A DNA stretch of 57,886 nt from Chloroflexota bacterium. GTDB lineage: Bacteria > Chloroflexota > UBA6077 > FW602-bin22 > JAMCYS01. Where the stretch lies: NCBI GenBank assembly GCA_023473795.1, contig JAMCYS010000117.1, forward strand, positions 1-57,886, in the 5' to 3' direction. The stretch's first letter is position 1, and every line of letters begins with the position of its first letter. Below, in pieces: positions 33,017 to 41,454 of this stretch. The translations under genes and the position numbers were made by a program. A model generated the notes under the pieces. That model worked only from the letters and a program-made list of their open reading frames with translations. It made no database searches and was not told the origin of the DNA.

Positions 33017-33937
33017 GTGTCCCGACTTATCCTCCGCTGGGGCTAGGTTACGTTACTGCTTCGCGACTGGAACCATCTCAAGATGGATGCTCTCGCCCAA
33101 CCGCCGTCCGTCCGGCAGAGAGTACATTCCCGCGATCAATTCGTACTGTCCATCAGCCGTAGAGGGAGGGACTTTGAGCTCGTACGTCTCTTTGAGAATT
33201 TGTCCCACTCGCCAGCGTGAGGTGGGGTAAAGGCCGGCGTAAGGTTGATGGTCCAGTTGCGCCAGCAAGCGTTGGTCCGCTGCTGCTCCCTCCGGGCGCA
33301 ACAGTTGCACGAACACCGTGTAGTCGGCGGCCAGGTTGCGGTTCGCCCGCCAATAGAGCGTGACCCGCAGCGCCTCGCCCGGCCGCACTGACTGCTGGTC
33401 CAGGTCATAGCCTAGTAGGGTTACTTGCCCATCAAGGCTGGCCGCCAACTGGTGTTGTGCCCGGCCGGCGTATACCGAGGCGAGGTTGGGGCTGCCTCTG
33501 AACAGCAGTCCGGCAAAACCGACCGCGAGTCGCGCTGCCTGGTCTCTATCGCCAGCCAGCGGCACCACAATCTCTAACAGCGTCGTACCATCGGCCATGT
33601 CGCGATACTGGTTGGACCAAAGGAAGCCGAAGAGAACCAGATGCTCCCCTTCGGGCTGGCTGGCCGCGAAGCCGCGCAGGCGCAGCGTGGCGTCTCCTAC
33701 CGGCACGGCGTAGCGGCTCTCGGGCTCCAGCTGCCAGCCGTTGGCCCGGTAACAGGTCGGCGGGTTGTGGTAGAACATGTTCCAGTCGGCACTCGCCAGC
33801 AGCCGCAGCCAGAGCATCTCGCCCCGTTCGTTCGTGTAGCGGCGTAGCACGTGCTGCTTCGCCCCTAGCGTTAGACTCTCAGTATCGCCGTCCGGTTCGT
33901 CCACGCCCCGCCACTCGCCTAGCTGGCGTGGCAGACT
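31913..33937. repeat. Tandem duplication, unit 2 (2,025 bp)
   Basis: Second copy, directly adjoining the first. The left boundary joins EpsI codons to CocE codons (ACT then CCGGCCAC), and the right boundary returns to unique EpsI sequence after GGCAGACTC. Only one base of homology is seen at the breakpoints (GGCCCGG at the left source, ACTCGCC at the right). Confidence 0.95.
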
Positions 33938-34213
33938 CGCCAGGTCGCCGCGGGGCCGCAGGTCGTAGGGGCTGGCGAGCAGCGCTTCGTCGGTCGTGCG
34001 CGTCCACCAATCGCTATCGGCGAGCAGCACGTAGGCTGGATCGGGGCCCCGTGGTGCTCCCGTTTGGGGAACGGAGGGTGCCGACGCCGGCACCGCCGTG
34101 GCGGTCCCGGAAAGCGCCGTCTCCACGGCCCTGTAGGGCCGCGCGTAGGCTCCCAGCAAAGCCAATAGCAGCAGAGCGGCGACTAGACCGAGGCGGCGGG
34201 CGTCAGCTGACAT
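33053..34213 (-). CDS. epsI: EpsI-domain exosortase-associated protein with beta-sandwich tail
   Basis: 386 residues. A signal anchor (LGLVAALLLLALLGAYARPY, about 8-27) is followed by a Ser/Ala/Pro linker and the EpsI domain (about 95-240): SLPRQLGEWRGVDEPDGDTE, VLRRYTNERGEMLWLRLL, MFYHNPPTCYRANGWQ and GEHLVLFGFLWSNQYRDMAD. The cysteine-containing NPPTCYRANGW block is the family mark. Residues about 275-386 form a separate domain, LLGYDLDQQSVRPGEALRVT onward, like the tail of Chloroflexota glycosyltransferases. EpsI proteins partner exosortases in protein sorting or exopolysaccharide export. Overlaps the exosortase 3' end by 31 bases. Confidence 0.88.
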   Translation of the reverse strand: MSADARRLGLVAALLLLALLGAYARPYRAVETALSGTATAVPASAPSVPQTGAPRGPDPAYVLLADSDWWTRTTDEALLASPYDLRPRGDLASLPRQLGEWRGVDEPDGDTESLTLGAKQHVLRRYTNERGEMLWLRLLASADWNMFYHNPPTCYRANGWQLEPESRYAVPVGDATLRLRGFAASQPEGEHLVLFGFLWSNQYRDMADGTTLLEIVVPLAGDRDQAARLAVGFAGLLFRGSPNLASVYAGRAQHQLAASLDGQVTLLGYDLDQQSVRPGEALRVTLYWRANRNLAADYTVFVQLLRPEGAAADQRLLAQLDHQPYAGLYPTSRWRVGQILKETYELKVPPSTADGQYELIAGMYSLPDGRRLGESIHLEMVPVAKQ

Positions 34214-35067
34214 CGCAGTAGTTTGCACACCAATGCCATAAGAACGAGCGTCAGGGTCCAGGAGAGGTAACCTGCCGCCAGGTCGTGATAGGCTATTCCA
34301 GCCTCGTTGCCAAAGTGCTGGGCCACCCAGAGCAGGGAGGCGATGCGCACTTCGTTGGCCAGCACGGCGATCGGCACCACCAGCAACAATAGCGCCAACT
34401 TGGCCCAACTGCTGGCATGTAACAGATAGGCCAACAGCGCCCCCAGCACCAGCAGAGCGATTAGGGAGTTGAGACCGCTACAGGCTAACCCCACGACGAA
34501 GCTGGCGCCAGGGATGCTCACTGCCGCGCCCTGTTGCTGCACGGGCACTCCCACGATGCCGGCCAGCGCCGCGGCCAGCGTGCTGGCCACAACCTGCAGT
34601 TCGATGGCCAGGTCGTTGACAAAGGGCAAGGGTACCATGAAGAGGAGATAGCCGAATGGGAAAGCCAGCAGGCGGGCCCAGGCCCAGCCTCGGAGGTACA
34701 ACGCCGTGGCGCCCAAACAGCCGACGAAAGCCAGGCAGGCGACAAAGTACGCCTGCCGCCAGATACACTCCGCTGCCAGAGCCAGACAGGCCGCCAGCAG
34801 CAAGACTGCCAGCGGAACGGGCTGGGAGGGGAGGCTAACCAGGCGCATCCGCAGTCGCCAGACCAGAAACAGAGAGATCAGGGGTACCAGGAAGCCGTGG
34901 CTGTAGTAGGAATCGCTCAGCCAAGCCATCACCAGCCAAGCGGCGGGCGTAACGAATAGCGCCCCGCCAAGTGCCACCACCAGTAGGACGAGGGTCCCTT
35001 CCAGCCTAACATTCGGTCGCTGCCGTCGCCCCCCTTGGCCAATAGAACTCACACCAATACTCCACAC
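34183..35067 (-). CDS. Exosortase (EpsH family transpeptidase)
   Basis: 294 residues with about eight membrane helices. It should cleave PEP-CTERM proteins and pass them to a surface acceptor. The three catalytic residues are present: Cys196 in LACSGLNSL, Arg241 in ANEVRIA and His261 in AYHDLAAG. The N-terminal family motif SDSYYSHGFLVPLIS lies at about 51-65, and RLLAFPFGYLLFMVPLP at about 132-148. The GTG at 35067 is the longest start; a GTG at 35052 is also possible. Its presumed substrate lies just upstream and EpsI just downstream, so the locus is nearly self-sufficient. Confidence 0.92.
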   Translation of the reverse strand: MWSIGVSSIGQGGRRQRPNVRLEGTLVLLVVALGGALFVTPAAWLVMAWLSDSYYSHGFLVPLISLFLVWRLRMRLVSLPSQPVPLAVLLLAACLALAAECIWRQAYFVACLAFVGCLGATALYLRGWAWARLLAFPFGYLLFMVPLPFVNDLAIELQVVASTLAAALAGIVGVPVQQQGAAVSIPGASFVVGLACSGLNSLIALLVLGALLAYLLHASSWAKLALLLLVVPIAVLANEVRIASLLWVAQHFGNEAGIAYHDLAAGYLSWTLTLVLMALVCKLLRCQLTPAASV

Positions 35068-35158
35068 GGCGAGTCAGCCCACCGGATAACGCGCGGAGTA
35101 TACCATTGAGGTCTTGCCCAGGCAACGAGTAGCCGGCAGCAGGAGACTGAAACGACGA

Positions 35159-35188
35159 AGCGCCGTGCCCCTGGCGGGGCACGGCGCT
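35159..35188 (-). terminator. Terminator hairpin after PEP-CTERM gene
   Basis: AGCGCCGTGCCCC (35159-35171) and GGGGCACGGCGCT (35176-35188) form a perfect 13-base-pair stem with loop TGGC, 30 bases beyond the PEP-CTERM gene stop. On the minus strand a moderately T-rich stretch (TCGTCGTTTC) follows. It separates the substrate gene from the exosortase transcript. Confidence 0.8.
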
Positions 35189-35218
35189 CTTCGCGTCCGT
35201 AGTGGTGGCTGTCGTTAG

Positions 35219-36208
35219 CTAACGCGACCGGCGCAGGCGCAGGTAGCCGCCCAGGCCCAAGAGGCCGGTGGCTAGGAGCATTAGCGAGCCAGGCTCCGGC
35301 ACTGTGGCGGGCGGGGCCGGCGACGGCGTCGGCGTCGGCGTCGGCGATGGTGTCGGCGATGGCGTGGCCGTGGGCACGGCCACAGGGGCCGTGCCGAAAC
35401 TGACGTAGTCGCTGATCGTGCTTGACTGCCCGGCCGTCAAGGCGATGTTCTGCCATTCCAGGCCGGCGCCGTTGTCCTGGTACGCAGCGCTGATCGTGTT
35501 GTGGAAGCCCGAACCTGGTGTGCCAGAGAGGCCGACTTCGCTCCAAATGGTGCCGTAGTAGTTCTCCTCGTACCGGGAGCCTGCGGTGATAGGCTGGAAG
35601 ACGATGTACCAGTTCTGAGCCTGGTTGTAACCGCCAACGCCGCCGGTCGAGGCATTGTAGTAGCCATAGCCATTGTCGCTGCCCTGCAGGTAGAGGTCAG
35701 CCGCGTGGAAGTAGGTGGCGGTGGCGGCGGAGGTGCCCCGGTTGGTCAGAGTCACGTCCTGGCGCAGGTAAGGCTGGCCGTTGACGTAGATGATCCTCTG
35801 CACCAGCCGGATGCCGGTGGTGCCGGCGTCCACGGTATTCGTTACCACCCAGGGGTTCCCCGCCGAGCCATCTCCAGTCGGGCCAGTCTGGCTGACTGGG
35901 ATGAAGTTGGACCAAGGTCCGTAGGACACGTTGCCGACCCAGACGAAGATGCCGTGGTAAACAGTGGTCGTGCTGCCACCTGGGTAGAACTGGCCTACGT
36001 TGTTGTACTGGACCTGGAACGAGCTGTCGTTGTTGATGAAGATCTTCAGCGGGCTGCCAGTGATGGTGACAGTCGTGGCATCGGCGGTGACTTCAGGGGA
36101 CGCCTTCTGGGCCGAGACGGTGAGCACCGAACCGAGGACCAGGCCGAGTGCCAAGAACAGCGCTAGGGCCAGCCGTCCGACGCGCTCAAGATGTCCTAAT
36201 GGTGGCAA
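35219..36208 (-). CDS. PEP-CTERM secreted protein, exosortase substrate
   Basis: About 330 residues. A signal peptide (LALALFLALGLVLGSVLTVSAQ) leads to a beta-rich exported domain (about 40-275) with FINNDSSFQVQYNNVGQF, YHGIFVWVGNVSYGPWSNFI and YFHAADLYLQGSDNGYGY. A Pro/Thr/Ser repeat linker (PTATPSPTPSPTPTPTPSP) is followed by the C-terminal sorting signal VPEPGSLMLLATGLLGLGGY with RLRRSR: PEP box, membrane helix and basic tail. The start is uncertain; TTG 36208 with GCGGGGG upstream is proposed, since the frame stays open further without a good signal. Function of the exported domain is unknown. Confidence 0.85.
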   Translation of the reverse strand: MPPLGHLERVGRLALALFLALGLVLGSVLTVSAQKASPEVTADATTVTITGSPLKIFINNDSSFQVQYNNVGQFYPGGSTTTVYHGIFVWVGNVSYGPWSNFIPVSQTGPTGDGSAGNPWVVTNTVDAGTTGIRLVQRIIYVNGQPYLRQDVTLTNRGTSAATATYFHAADLYLQGSDNGYGYYNASTGGVGGYNQAQNWYIVFQPITAGSRYEENYYGTIWSEVGLSGTPGSGFHNTISAAYQDNGAGLEWQNIALTAGQSSTISDYVSFGTAPVAVPTATPSPTPSPTPTPTPSPAPPATVPEPGSLMLLATGLLGLGGYLRLRRSR

Positions 36209-36644
36209 ACCCCCGCTGGTTAGAACGAGGATGTATTCCTGTTTCCTTGCGAGGATTGGCGCCGCGCTCTGCCCAATCGCCCGCACGCCTTCCAGCAGAG
36301 AATGGGATCTCCCGTTCTCTCGGTTTGCCGCCAGCCAGAGCACCGTCCAGCCGCCGCTTCTACCAGAAGCCAATAGCCGGCCCGGCCAGCAGTTGTCCAA
36401 AGTGGCCCGATTATACTGATCATCGGCAACCCAGTCAATAGTCTAGTAATCGCTAATACTCAAACTTGCCAGGAACAATGGCTAGATCGGACTAGTACTC
36501 CTCGGCCAGCGCCAGGGCAGGCTGGGGGCGTTGGCGGCGCCGGTGTTTGCCTTGACTTTTGCCCAGGCCGCGTCTATGCTGCCCGCAGCAAGGCAAGCCC
36601 GCACTGGCGCGAGCTTGCCGTTTTGGCCACGGGAGTGCAAGCCT
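36209..36644. other. Divergent region before the korDABC operon
   Basis: About 436 bases without a convincing gene. It should hold the promoters of the PEP-CTERM gene (minus) and of the korDABC-sucCD operon (plus). Just before korD, CTTGACTTTTGCCCAGGCC (36550s) offers a possible -35 TTGACT. No clear -10 or operator was identified. Confidence 0.35.
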
Positions 36645-36878
36645 ATGCCCGATAGCGTCGTGACCCGCAAGGGTCAGAGATTGCGCATCCTGCTGACGCC
36701 GCGCTACTGCAAGGGCTGCGGCATCTGCGTCGAGTTGTGCCCCGCCAAGGTTTTCGGCTCCGAGCCCGCCACCGGCAAGGCTTATCTGGCCGCCGTCGAG
36801 CGCTGCGTCGACTGCGGCCTCTGCGAGCTGTGGTGCCCCGACTACGCCATCAGCCTGGAAAGGGAGGCCAACCTATGA
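36645..36878 (+). CDS. korD: 2-oxoacid:ferredoxin oxidoreductase delta subunit (2x 4Fe-4S)
   Basis: 77 residues with two 4Fe-4S binding motifs, YCKGCGICVELCPAKVF and RCVDCGLCELWCPDYAI, each CxxCxxCxxxCP. It carries electrons from the TPP-containing subunits to free ferredoxin. ATG 36645 is preceded by GGGAG. The stop overlaps korA as ATGA, the first of a chain of overlaps through the whole operon. Confidence 0.93.
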   Translation: MPDSVVTRKGQRLRILLTPRYCKGCGICVELCPAKVFGSEPATGKAYLAAVERCVDCGLCELWCPDYAISLEREANL

Positions 36879-38002
36879 CCACCCCCAGACTGCTGCAGGG
36901 CAACGAGGCTCTGGTGGAGGGGGCGCTGGCCGCGGGCGTGCGCTTCTTCGCCGGCTATCCCATCACCCCCGCCACGGAGATCCTGGAACTGATGGCGCGG
37001 AAGCTGCCGCGCCTCGGTGGCAAGTTCATCCAGATGGAGGACGAGCTCGGCTCGATGGGCGCGGTCATCGGCGCCTCCGTCGCCGGCGCCAAGGCCATGA
37101 CCGCCTCCTCCGGGCCCGGCATCTCGCTCAAGCAGGAAAACATCGGCTTTGCCATCATCGCCGAGATACCGTGCGTGGTGGTCAACGTCATGCGCGGCGG
37201 GCCCTCGACCGGTATGCCCACCCTCCCCTCCCAGATGGACGTGATGCAGGCCAAGTGGGGCGCCCACGGCGACCACCCGGCCATCGCCCTCGCCCCCTGG
37301 TCGGTGGAGGAGTGTTTCACCACCGCCGTCCGCGCCGTCAACCTGGCCGAGCGCTTCCGCACCCCAGTGACGCTGCTCTCCGACGCCGAGATCGCCCACA
37401 TGCGCGAGGTCTACGCGCCCCCCGAGTCGGTGGAGACCATCGACCGCCCGCGCCCCAATTGCCCCCGCGAGGAGTACGTGCCCTACCGGCCGGACGAGCG
37501 GGGCATCCCGGCCATGGCCGACTTCGGCTCCGGCTACCGCTGGCATCCCGACAGCAATTGCCACGACGAGTACGGCTTCCCCGCCACCAACAACCACGCC
37601 GTCGGCGACAAGCTGGTGCGGCGCCTGGTGGGCAAGGTCAACGACTACGCCGAGGAGATCCACTGGCTGAGCGAGGAGCGGTTGGAGGACGCGGAGATCG
37701 TGGTCTTCGCTTTCGGCTCGGTGGCTCGCTCGGCCTCAGAGGCAGTGGACGTCGCCCGCTCCCAGGGCATCAAGGCCGGCCTGCTGCGGCCGATCTCCAT
37801 TTGGCCCTTCCCCGACCCCGCCGTGGCCAAGGTCGCCGCCCGCGCCAAGGCCATCCTCGTCGCCGAGGGCAACCTGGGGCAGCTGCTGGGCGAGGTGCAG
37901 CGGGTGGCGGCCGGGCGCTGCCCGGTGGCCCACTTCAGCCGCGTTGACGGGCTGATCCCCCGGCCGGAGCAGATCCTGGCCCGGATCAAGGAGCTGGCCT
38001 GA
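36875..38002 (+). CDS. korA: 2-oxoglutarate:ferredoxin oxidoreductase alpha subunit
   Basis: 375 residues. VRFFAGYPITPATEILELMA and FIQMEDELGSMGAVIGASVA form the pyrimidine-binding domain with the conserved YPITP and MEDE motifs; SSGPGISLKQENIGFAIIAE and VNVMRGGPSTGMPT follow. The C-terminal domain runs EIVVFAFGSVARSASEAVDV to the end. With korB it oxidatively decarboxylates 2-oxoglutarate (by linkage to sucCD) to succinyl-CoA, or runs in reverse for CO2 fixation. The oxygen-sensitive enzyme suggests an anaerobic or microaerophilic lifestyle, though aerobes also keep it. Confidence 0.93.
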   Translation: MTTPRLLQGNEALVEGALAAGVRFFAGYPITPATEILELMARKLPRLGGKFIQMEDELGSMGAVIGASVAGAKAMTASSGPGISLKQENIGFAIIAEIPCVVVNVMRGGPSTGMPTLPSQMDVMQAKWGAHGDHPAIALAPWSVEECFTTAVRAVNLAERFRTPVTLLSDAEIAHMREVYAPPESVETIDRPRPNCPREEYVPYRPDERGIPAMADFGSGYRWHPDSNCHDEYGFPATNNHAVGDKLVRRLVGKVNDYAEEIHWLSEERLEDAEIVVFAFGSVARSASEAVDVARSQGIKAGLLRPISIWPFPDPAVAKVAARAKAILVAEGNLGQLLGEVQRVAAGRCPVAHFSRVDGLIPRPEQILARIKELA

Positions 38003-38835
38003 TGCTATCGACCGCGCAGATGCTCGAGAAATACTACCTTGTGGACAAGCTGCCCAACATCTGGTGCGCCGGTTGCGGCGACGGCGCCATCGCCGCCGCG
38101 CTGGTCCGCGCCGTCGACGAGCTGGGCATCGACAAGAACAGCCTGACCCAGGTCAACGGTATCGGCTGCTCGGGCCGGGTGGGCGCCTACCAGGATTTCG
38201 ACGTCATCAAGGGCACCCACGGGCGGGCCCTGGCCTTCGCCACCGGCATCAAGCTGTTCAAGCCCGAACTGACCGTGGTGGCGATCATGGGTGACGGCGA
38301 CTGCGGGGCCATCGGCGGCAATCATTTCATACATGCAGCTAGGCGCAACATCGACCTGACTGCCCTGGTCATCAATAACCGCATCTACGGCATGACCGGC
38401 GGCCAGTCCTCGCCCACCACCCCCTTCGGCGACCGGGCCAGCACGGCCCTGACCGGCTCTGTGGAGCGGCCCTTCGACCTCTGCCAGCTGGCCATAGGGG
38501 CAGGCGCCACCTACGTCGCCCGGGGCACGGTCTATCACATCAAGCAGCTGCAGCGCCTCCTCAAGAACGCCATCGCCCACAAGGGCTTCTCGTTCGTGGA
38601 AGTGGTGAGCCAGTGCCCGATCTACTACGGGCGCTACAACGACGAGGCTAGTCCGGCGGCGATGCTGCGCTGGCAGAAGGAGAGCGCGGTCAGCGTGACG
38701 GCGGCCCAGGGTCTCTCCCCGGAGGAGCTGCAGGGCAAGATCGTGATCGGCGAGTTCGTCGCCAAGGACGAGCCCGAGTTCGTGTCTGAATACCAGGCGC
38801 TGATCGACAGGTACGGGCAGGAGGCTGCCGAATGA
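38002..38835 (+). CDS. korB: 2-oxoglutarate:ferredoxin oxidoreductase beta subunit
   Basis: 277 residues. NIWCAGCGDGAIAAALVRAV has the first iron-sulfur-type CxxC and glycine motif; GIGCSGRVGAYQDFDVIKGT follows; and VVAIMGDGDCGAIGGNHFIH with INNRIYGMTGGQ is the TPP diphosphate/Mg2+ motif (GDG...NN). A fourth cysteine for the proximal cluster is in VVSQCPIYYGRYN. Start and stop overlap korA and korC. Confidence 0.94.
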   Translation: MLSTAQMLEKYYLVDKLPNIWCAGCGDGAIAAALVRAVDELGIDKNSLTQVNGIGCSGRVGAYQDFDVIKGTHGRALAFATGIKLFKPELTVVAIMGDGDCGAIGGNHFIHAARRNIDLTALVINNRIYGMTGGQSSPTTPFGDRASTALTGSVERPFDLCQLAIGAGATYVARGTVYHIKQLQRLLKNAIAHKGFSFVEVVSQCPIYYGRYNDEASPAAMLRWQKESAVSVTAAQGLSPEELQGKIVIGEFVAKDEPEFVSEYQALIDRYGQEAAE

Positions 38836-39383
38836 AACGCTACGAGGCCCGCCTGAGCGGCCTGGGCGGCCAGGGGGTGATCCTGGCGGGCATCATTCTG
38901 GCCGAGGCCGCCGGCATTCACGAGGGGCGCCAGGTCGTGCAGACCCAGTCCTACGGCCCAGAGTCGCGCGGCTCGGCCTGCAAGTGCGACGTGATCATCG
39001 GCGACGAGCCGGTGAAGTACCCGGGGGTCTACCGCCTCAACCTGCTCGTCGCTCTCAGCCAGGATGCCTGCGACAAGTACGCCCGCGACCTCGTGCCGGA
39101 CGGACTGCTGATCTACGACCCGCTATACGTCAAGAATCTGCCCGAGCGCCCCTTGCGGGCCTGCGCCGTCAAAGCCACCGAGACCGCCGAGGGGCTGGGG
39201 CGCAAGATCGCCGCCAACATGGTGGCGCTGGGAGCGGTGGCGGCCCTGGCCGGCCTGGTCTCGGCCGACTCGCTGGCCAGGGCGGTGGCGGCCCGTTCGC
39301 CCCGCGGCACCGCCGAGGGCAACCTGGCCGCCTTCCGGGCTGGCCTGGCGGCCGCGCGGGAGCTGCGGAGCGCCATCTCATGA
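38832..39383 (+). CDS. korC: 2-oxoacid:ferredoxin oxidoreductase gamma subunit
   Basis: 183 residues of the gamma (CoA-binding) subunit: YEARLSGLGGQGVILAGIIL, QTQSYGPESRGSACKCDVII and VSADSLARAVAARSPRGTAE. It completes the four-subunit Kor enzyme. ATG 38832 overlaps korB by four bases, and its stop overlaps the sucC-like start as ATGA. Confidence 0.94.
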   Translation: MKRYEARLSGLGGQGVILAGIILAEAAGIHEGRQVVQTQSYGPESRGSACKCDVIIGDEPVKYPGVYRLNLLVALSQDACDKYARDLVPDGLLIYDPLYVKNLPERPLRACAVKATETAEGLGRKIAANMVALGAVAALAGLVSADSLARAVAARSPRGTAEGNLAAFRAGLAAARELRSAIS

Positions 39384-40522
39384 TGCTCCTGGAGCACATG
39401 GGCAAGGCCGAACTGGCCGCCCGCGGCTTGCCCGTGCCCCGCGGCATCGTCGCCACCAGCCACGACGCCGCCTACGAGGCGGCGGTGGCGCTGGGCGGCC
39501 GGGTGGTGGTGAAGGCCCAGATCCCAGTCGGCGGGCGGGGCAAGGCCGGCGGCATCCTGCGGGTGCCAAACCCCTCGGCCGCGAGCATGGCCGCCGGCAG
39601 TTTGCTATATAAGAAATTGCTCGGCCACCAGGTGCGCTCCGTGCTGGTCGAGGAGCGACTGAACATCGTCCACGAGCTCTTCCTCGGCCTGGCGGTCGAG
39701 CCGGGCTCCGGCCGATACCTGGCGCTGTTCAGCGACCAGGGTGGCATCAACATCGAAGAGGTGGCGGCCCAGACCCCGGCGCGGGTGCGCCGGCTCTGGC
39801 TGGACCCGCTGCAAGGTCTGCCCGCCGACGCCGCCCGGCAGCTGGCCGCGGGATTGGTGGAAGAGGAACTGCTGCCGGAACTAGAGAAGATACTGGCCGG
39901 CCTCTACGACGCCTTCCGCGAGCGCGACGCCATCATCGCCGAGATCAACCCCCTGGCGCTCCTGGCCGACGGGCGTTTGGTGGCGGCCGACTGCCGCATT
40001 GAGGTGGACGACGACGCGCTCTACCGCCAGCCGCAATGGCAGACCTACAAGCAGTCCCTGCTGGACGAACGCGAGCGCCGGGCGCAGGAGATCGGCGTCT
40101 CCTACGTGGCCCTCGACGGCGACGTGGGCCTGATCGCCTCCGGGGCCGGCCTAGGGATGGCCAGTCTGGACATGCTGCGCCTGGCGGGGCTGGAGCCGGC
40201 CAACTTCCTGGACACCGGCGGCGGCATCAACCGCGAGCTGATGCGCCGGGCGGTGGAGCTGACGCTCTACCCCGGCGGGGTAAGAGGCGAGCTGGTCAAC
40301 CTCTACGGCGGCATCAATCCGATGGTCGAGGCGGCCCTGGGCATCGTGGACGCCCTGCGGGCTATGCCCCGGCGCAAGCCGCTGGTGGTGAAGCTGCTAG
40401 GCAACCGCCAGGAGGAAGCCTGGGCGATCCTGGAGGCGGAGGGCGTGCCGGTGGTCAAGGTGGTGCAAACGGAGGAGGCGGCCGGCAAGCTGGCCGAGTT
40501 GCTGGCGGGAGTCGGGCGATGA
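39380..40522 (+). CDS. sucC: Succinyl-CoA synthetase beta subunit (ADP/GDP-forming)
   Basis: 380 residues. The ATP-grasp domain begins LEHMGKAELAARGLPVPRGI, with VVVKAQIPVGGRGKAGGI (nucleotide-binding lysine and glycines), EERLNIVHELFLGLAV and AIIAEINPLALLADGRLVAAD (metal ligands). The C-terminal CoA-ligase domain has ANFLDTGGGINRELMRRAVE and LVNLYGGINPMVEAALGIVD. Together with sucD it converts succinyl-CoA to succinate with NTP synthesis. A second Met overlaps the start (ATGATG). Sequence details differ from textbook SucC, so a related acid-CoA ligase cannot be excluded. Confidence 0.88.
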   Translation: MMLLEHMGKAELAARGLPVPRGIVATSHDAAYEAAVALGGRVVVKAQIPVGGRGKAGGILRVPNPSAASMAAGSLLYKKLLGHQVRSVLVEERLNIVHELFLGLAVEPGSGRYLALFSDQGGINIEEVAAQTPARVRRLWLDPLQGLPADAARQLAAGLVEEELLPELEKILAGLYDAFRERDAIIAEINPLALLADGRLVAADCRIEVDDDALYRQPQWQTYKQSLLDERERRAQEIGVSYVALDGDVGLIASGAGLGMASLDMLRLAGLEPANFLDTGGGINRELMRRAVELTLYPGGVRGELVNLYGGINPMVEAALGIVDALRAMPRRKPLVVKLLGNRQEEAWAILEAEGVPVVKVVQTEEAAGKLAELLAGVGR

Positions 40523-41388
40523 TCCTTCTAGACCAGAACACCCGCGGCATCGTCCAGGGCGTCACCGGGCGCGTCGGCTCCGTGCAGACCAAGTGGATGG
40601 TGGAGTACGGTAGCAGCCTCGTCGCCGGAGTGACCCCTGGCAAGGGCGGCCAGACGGTGCACGGCCTGCCGGTCTACGACACGGTACAGGAGACGGTGGA
40701 GAGGCACGGCGCCAACGCCTCGGTCATCTTCGTGCCGGCGCCCGCCGCCAAGGCGGCCGTGCAGATGGCCCTCGAAGTCGGGCTCAAGCTGGTGGTAGTA
40801 ATCACCGAGCACGTGCCGGTGCACGACAGCCTGGCGATGAAGAGAATGGCCCAGGAGCACGGGGCCTGGCTGCTGGGGCCCAACTGCCCGGGCCTCTTGA
40901 CCCCGAGCGTGGGCAAGCTCGGCATCATGCCGGGCAACCTCTTCCGGCCGGGGCCGGTGGGCGTGGTGGGCCGCTCGGCCACCCTCACCTACGAAGTGGC
41001 GGGCAACCTGAGCGCCGCCGGCCTGGGCCAGAGCACGGCCGTGGGCGTGGGCGGGGACATGGTGACCGGCAGTCGCTTCCTGGACGTGCTGCGCTTGTTT
41101 GAGGCTGACCCCCAGACCGAGGCGGTGGCCCTGGTGGGGGAGATCGGCGGCACGGCGGAGGAGGAGGCGGCTCGCTTCATCAAGGAGATGACGAAGCCAG
41201 TGGTGGCGCTGATCGCCGGGCGCAACGCCCCGGTCGAGAAGAAGCTGGGCCACGCCGGGGCGATCATCCGTGGCGGCCAGGGCACGCCCCAGAGCAAGGT
41301 GGCCGCCCTAGCGGCGGCCGGCGTAGCCGTGGCCGACTCCCCCGCCGAAGTGGCGCGGCTGGTAAGAGAGCGGCTGCGGCGGGATTAG
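40519..41388 (+). CDS. sucD: Succinyl-CoA synthetase alpha subunit
   Basis: 289 residues. The CoA-binding Rossmann domain has [40 protein letters not shown] and [20 protein letters not shown]. The ligase domain carries [17 protein letters not shown] and [20 protein letters not shown], whose histidine (GHAGA) is the phosphorylated residue. It overlaps sucC as ATGA and is the last gene of the kor-suc operon. A paired kor-suc unit gives substrate-level energy conservation from 2-oxoglutarate. Confidence 0.92.
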   Translation: MILLDQNTRGIVQGVTGRVGSVQTKWMVEYGSSLVAGVTPGKGGQTVHGLPVYDTVQETVERHGANASVIFVPAPAAKAAVQMALEVGLKLVVVITEHVPVHDSLAMKRMAQEHGAWLLGPNCPGLLTPSVGKLGIMPGNLFRPGPVGVVGRSATLTYEVAGNLSAAGLGQSTAVGVGGDMVTGSRFLDVLRLFEADPQTEAVALVGEIGGTAEEEAARFIKEMTKPVVALIAGRNAPVEKKLGHAGAIIRGGQGTPQSKVAALAAAGVAVADSPAEVARLVRERLRRD

Positions 41389-41454
41389 CCTGTATCGCAA
41401 GTTGGGCAGTGGGTGGATTGAGAACCCCGGCTGCGCTATACTGAAGCCGACGCC

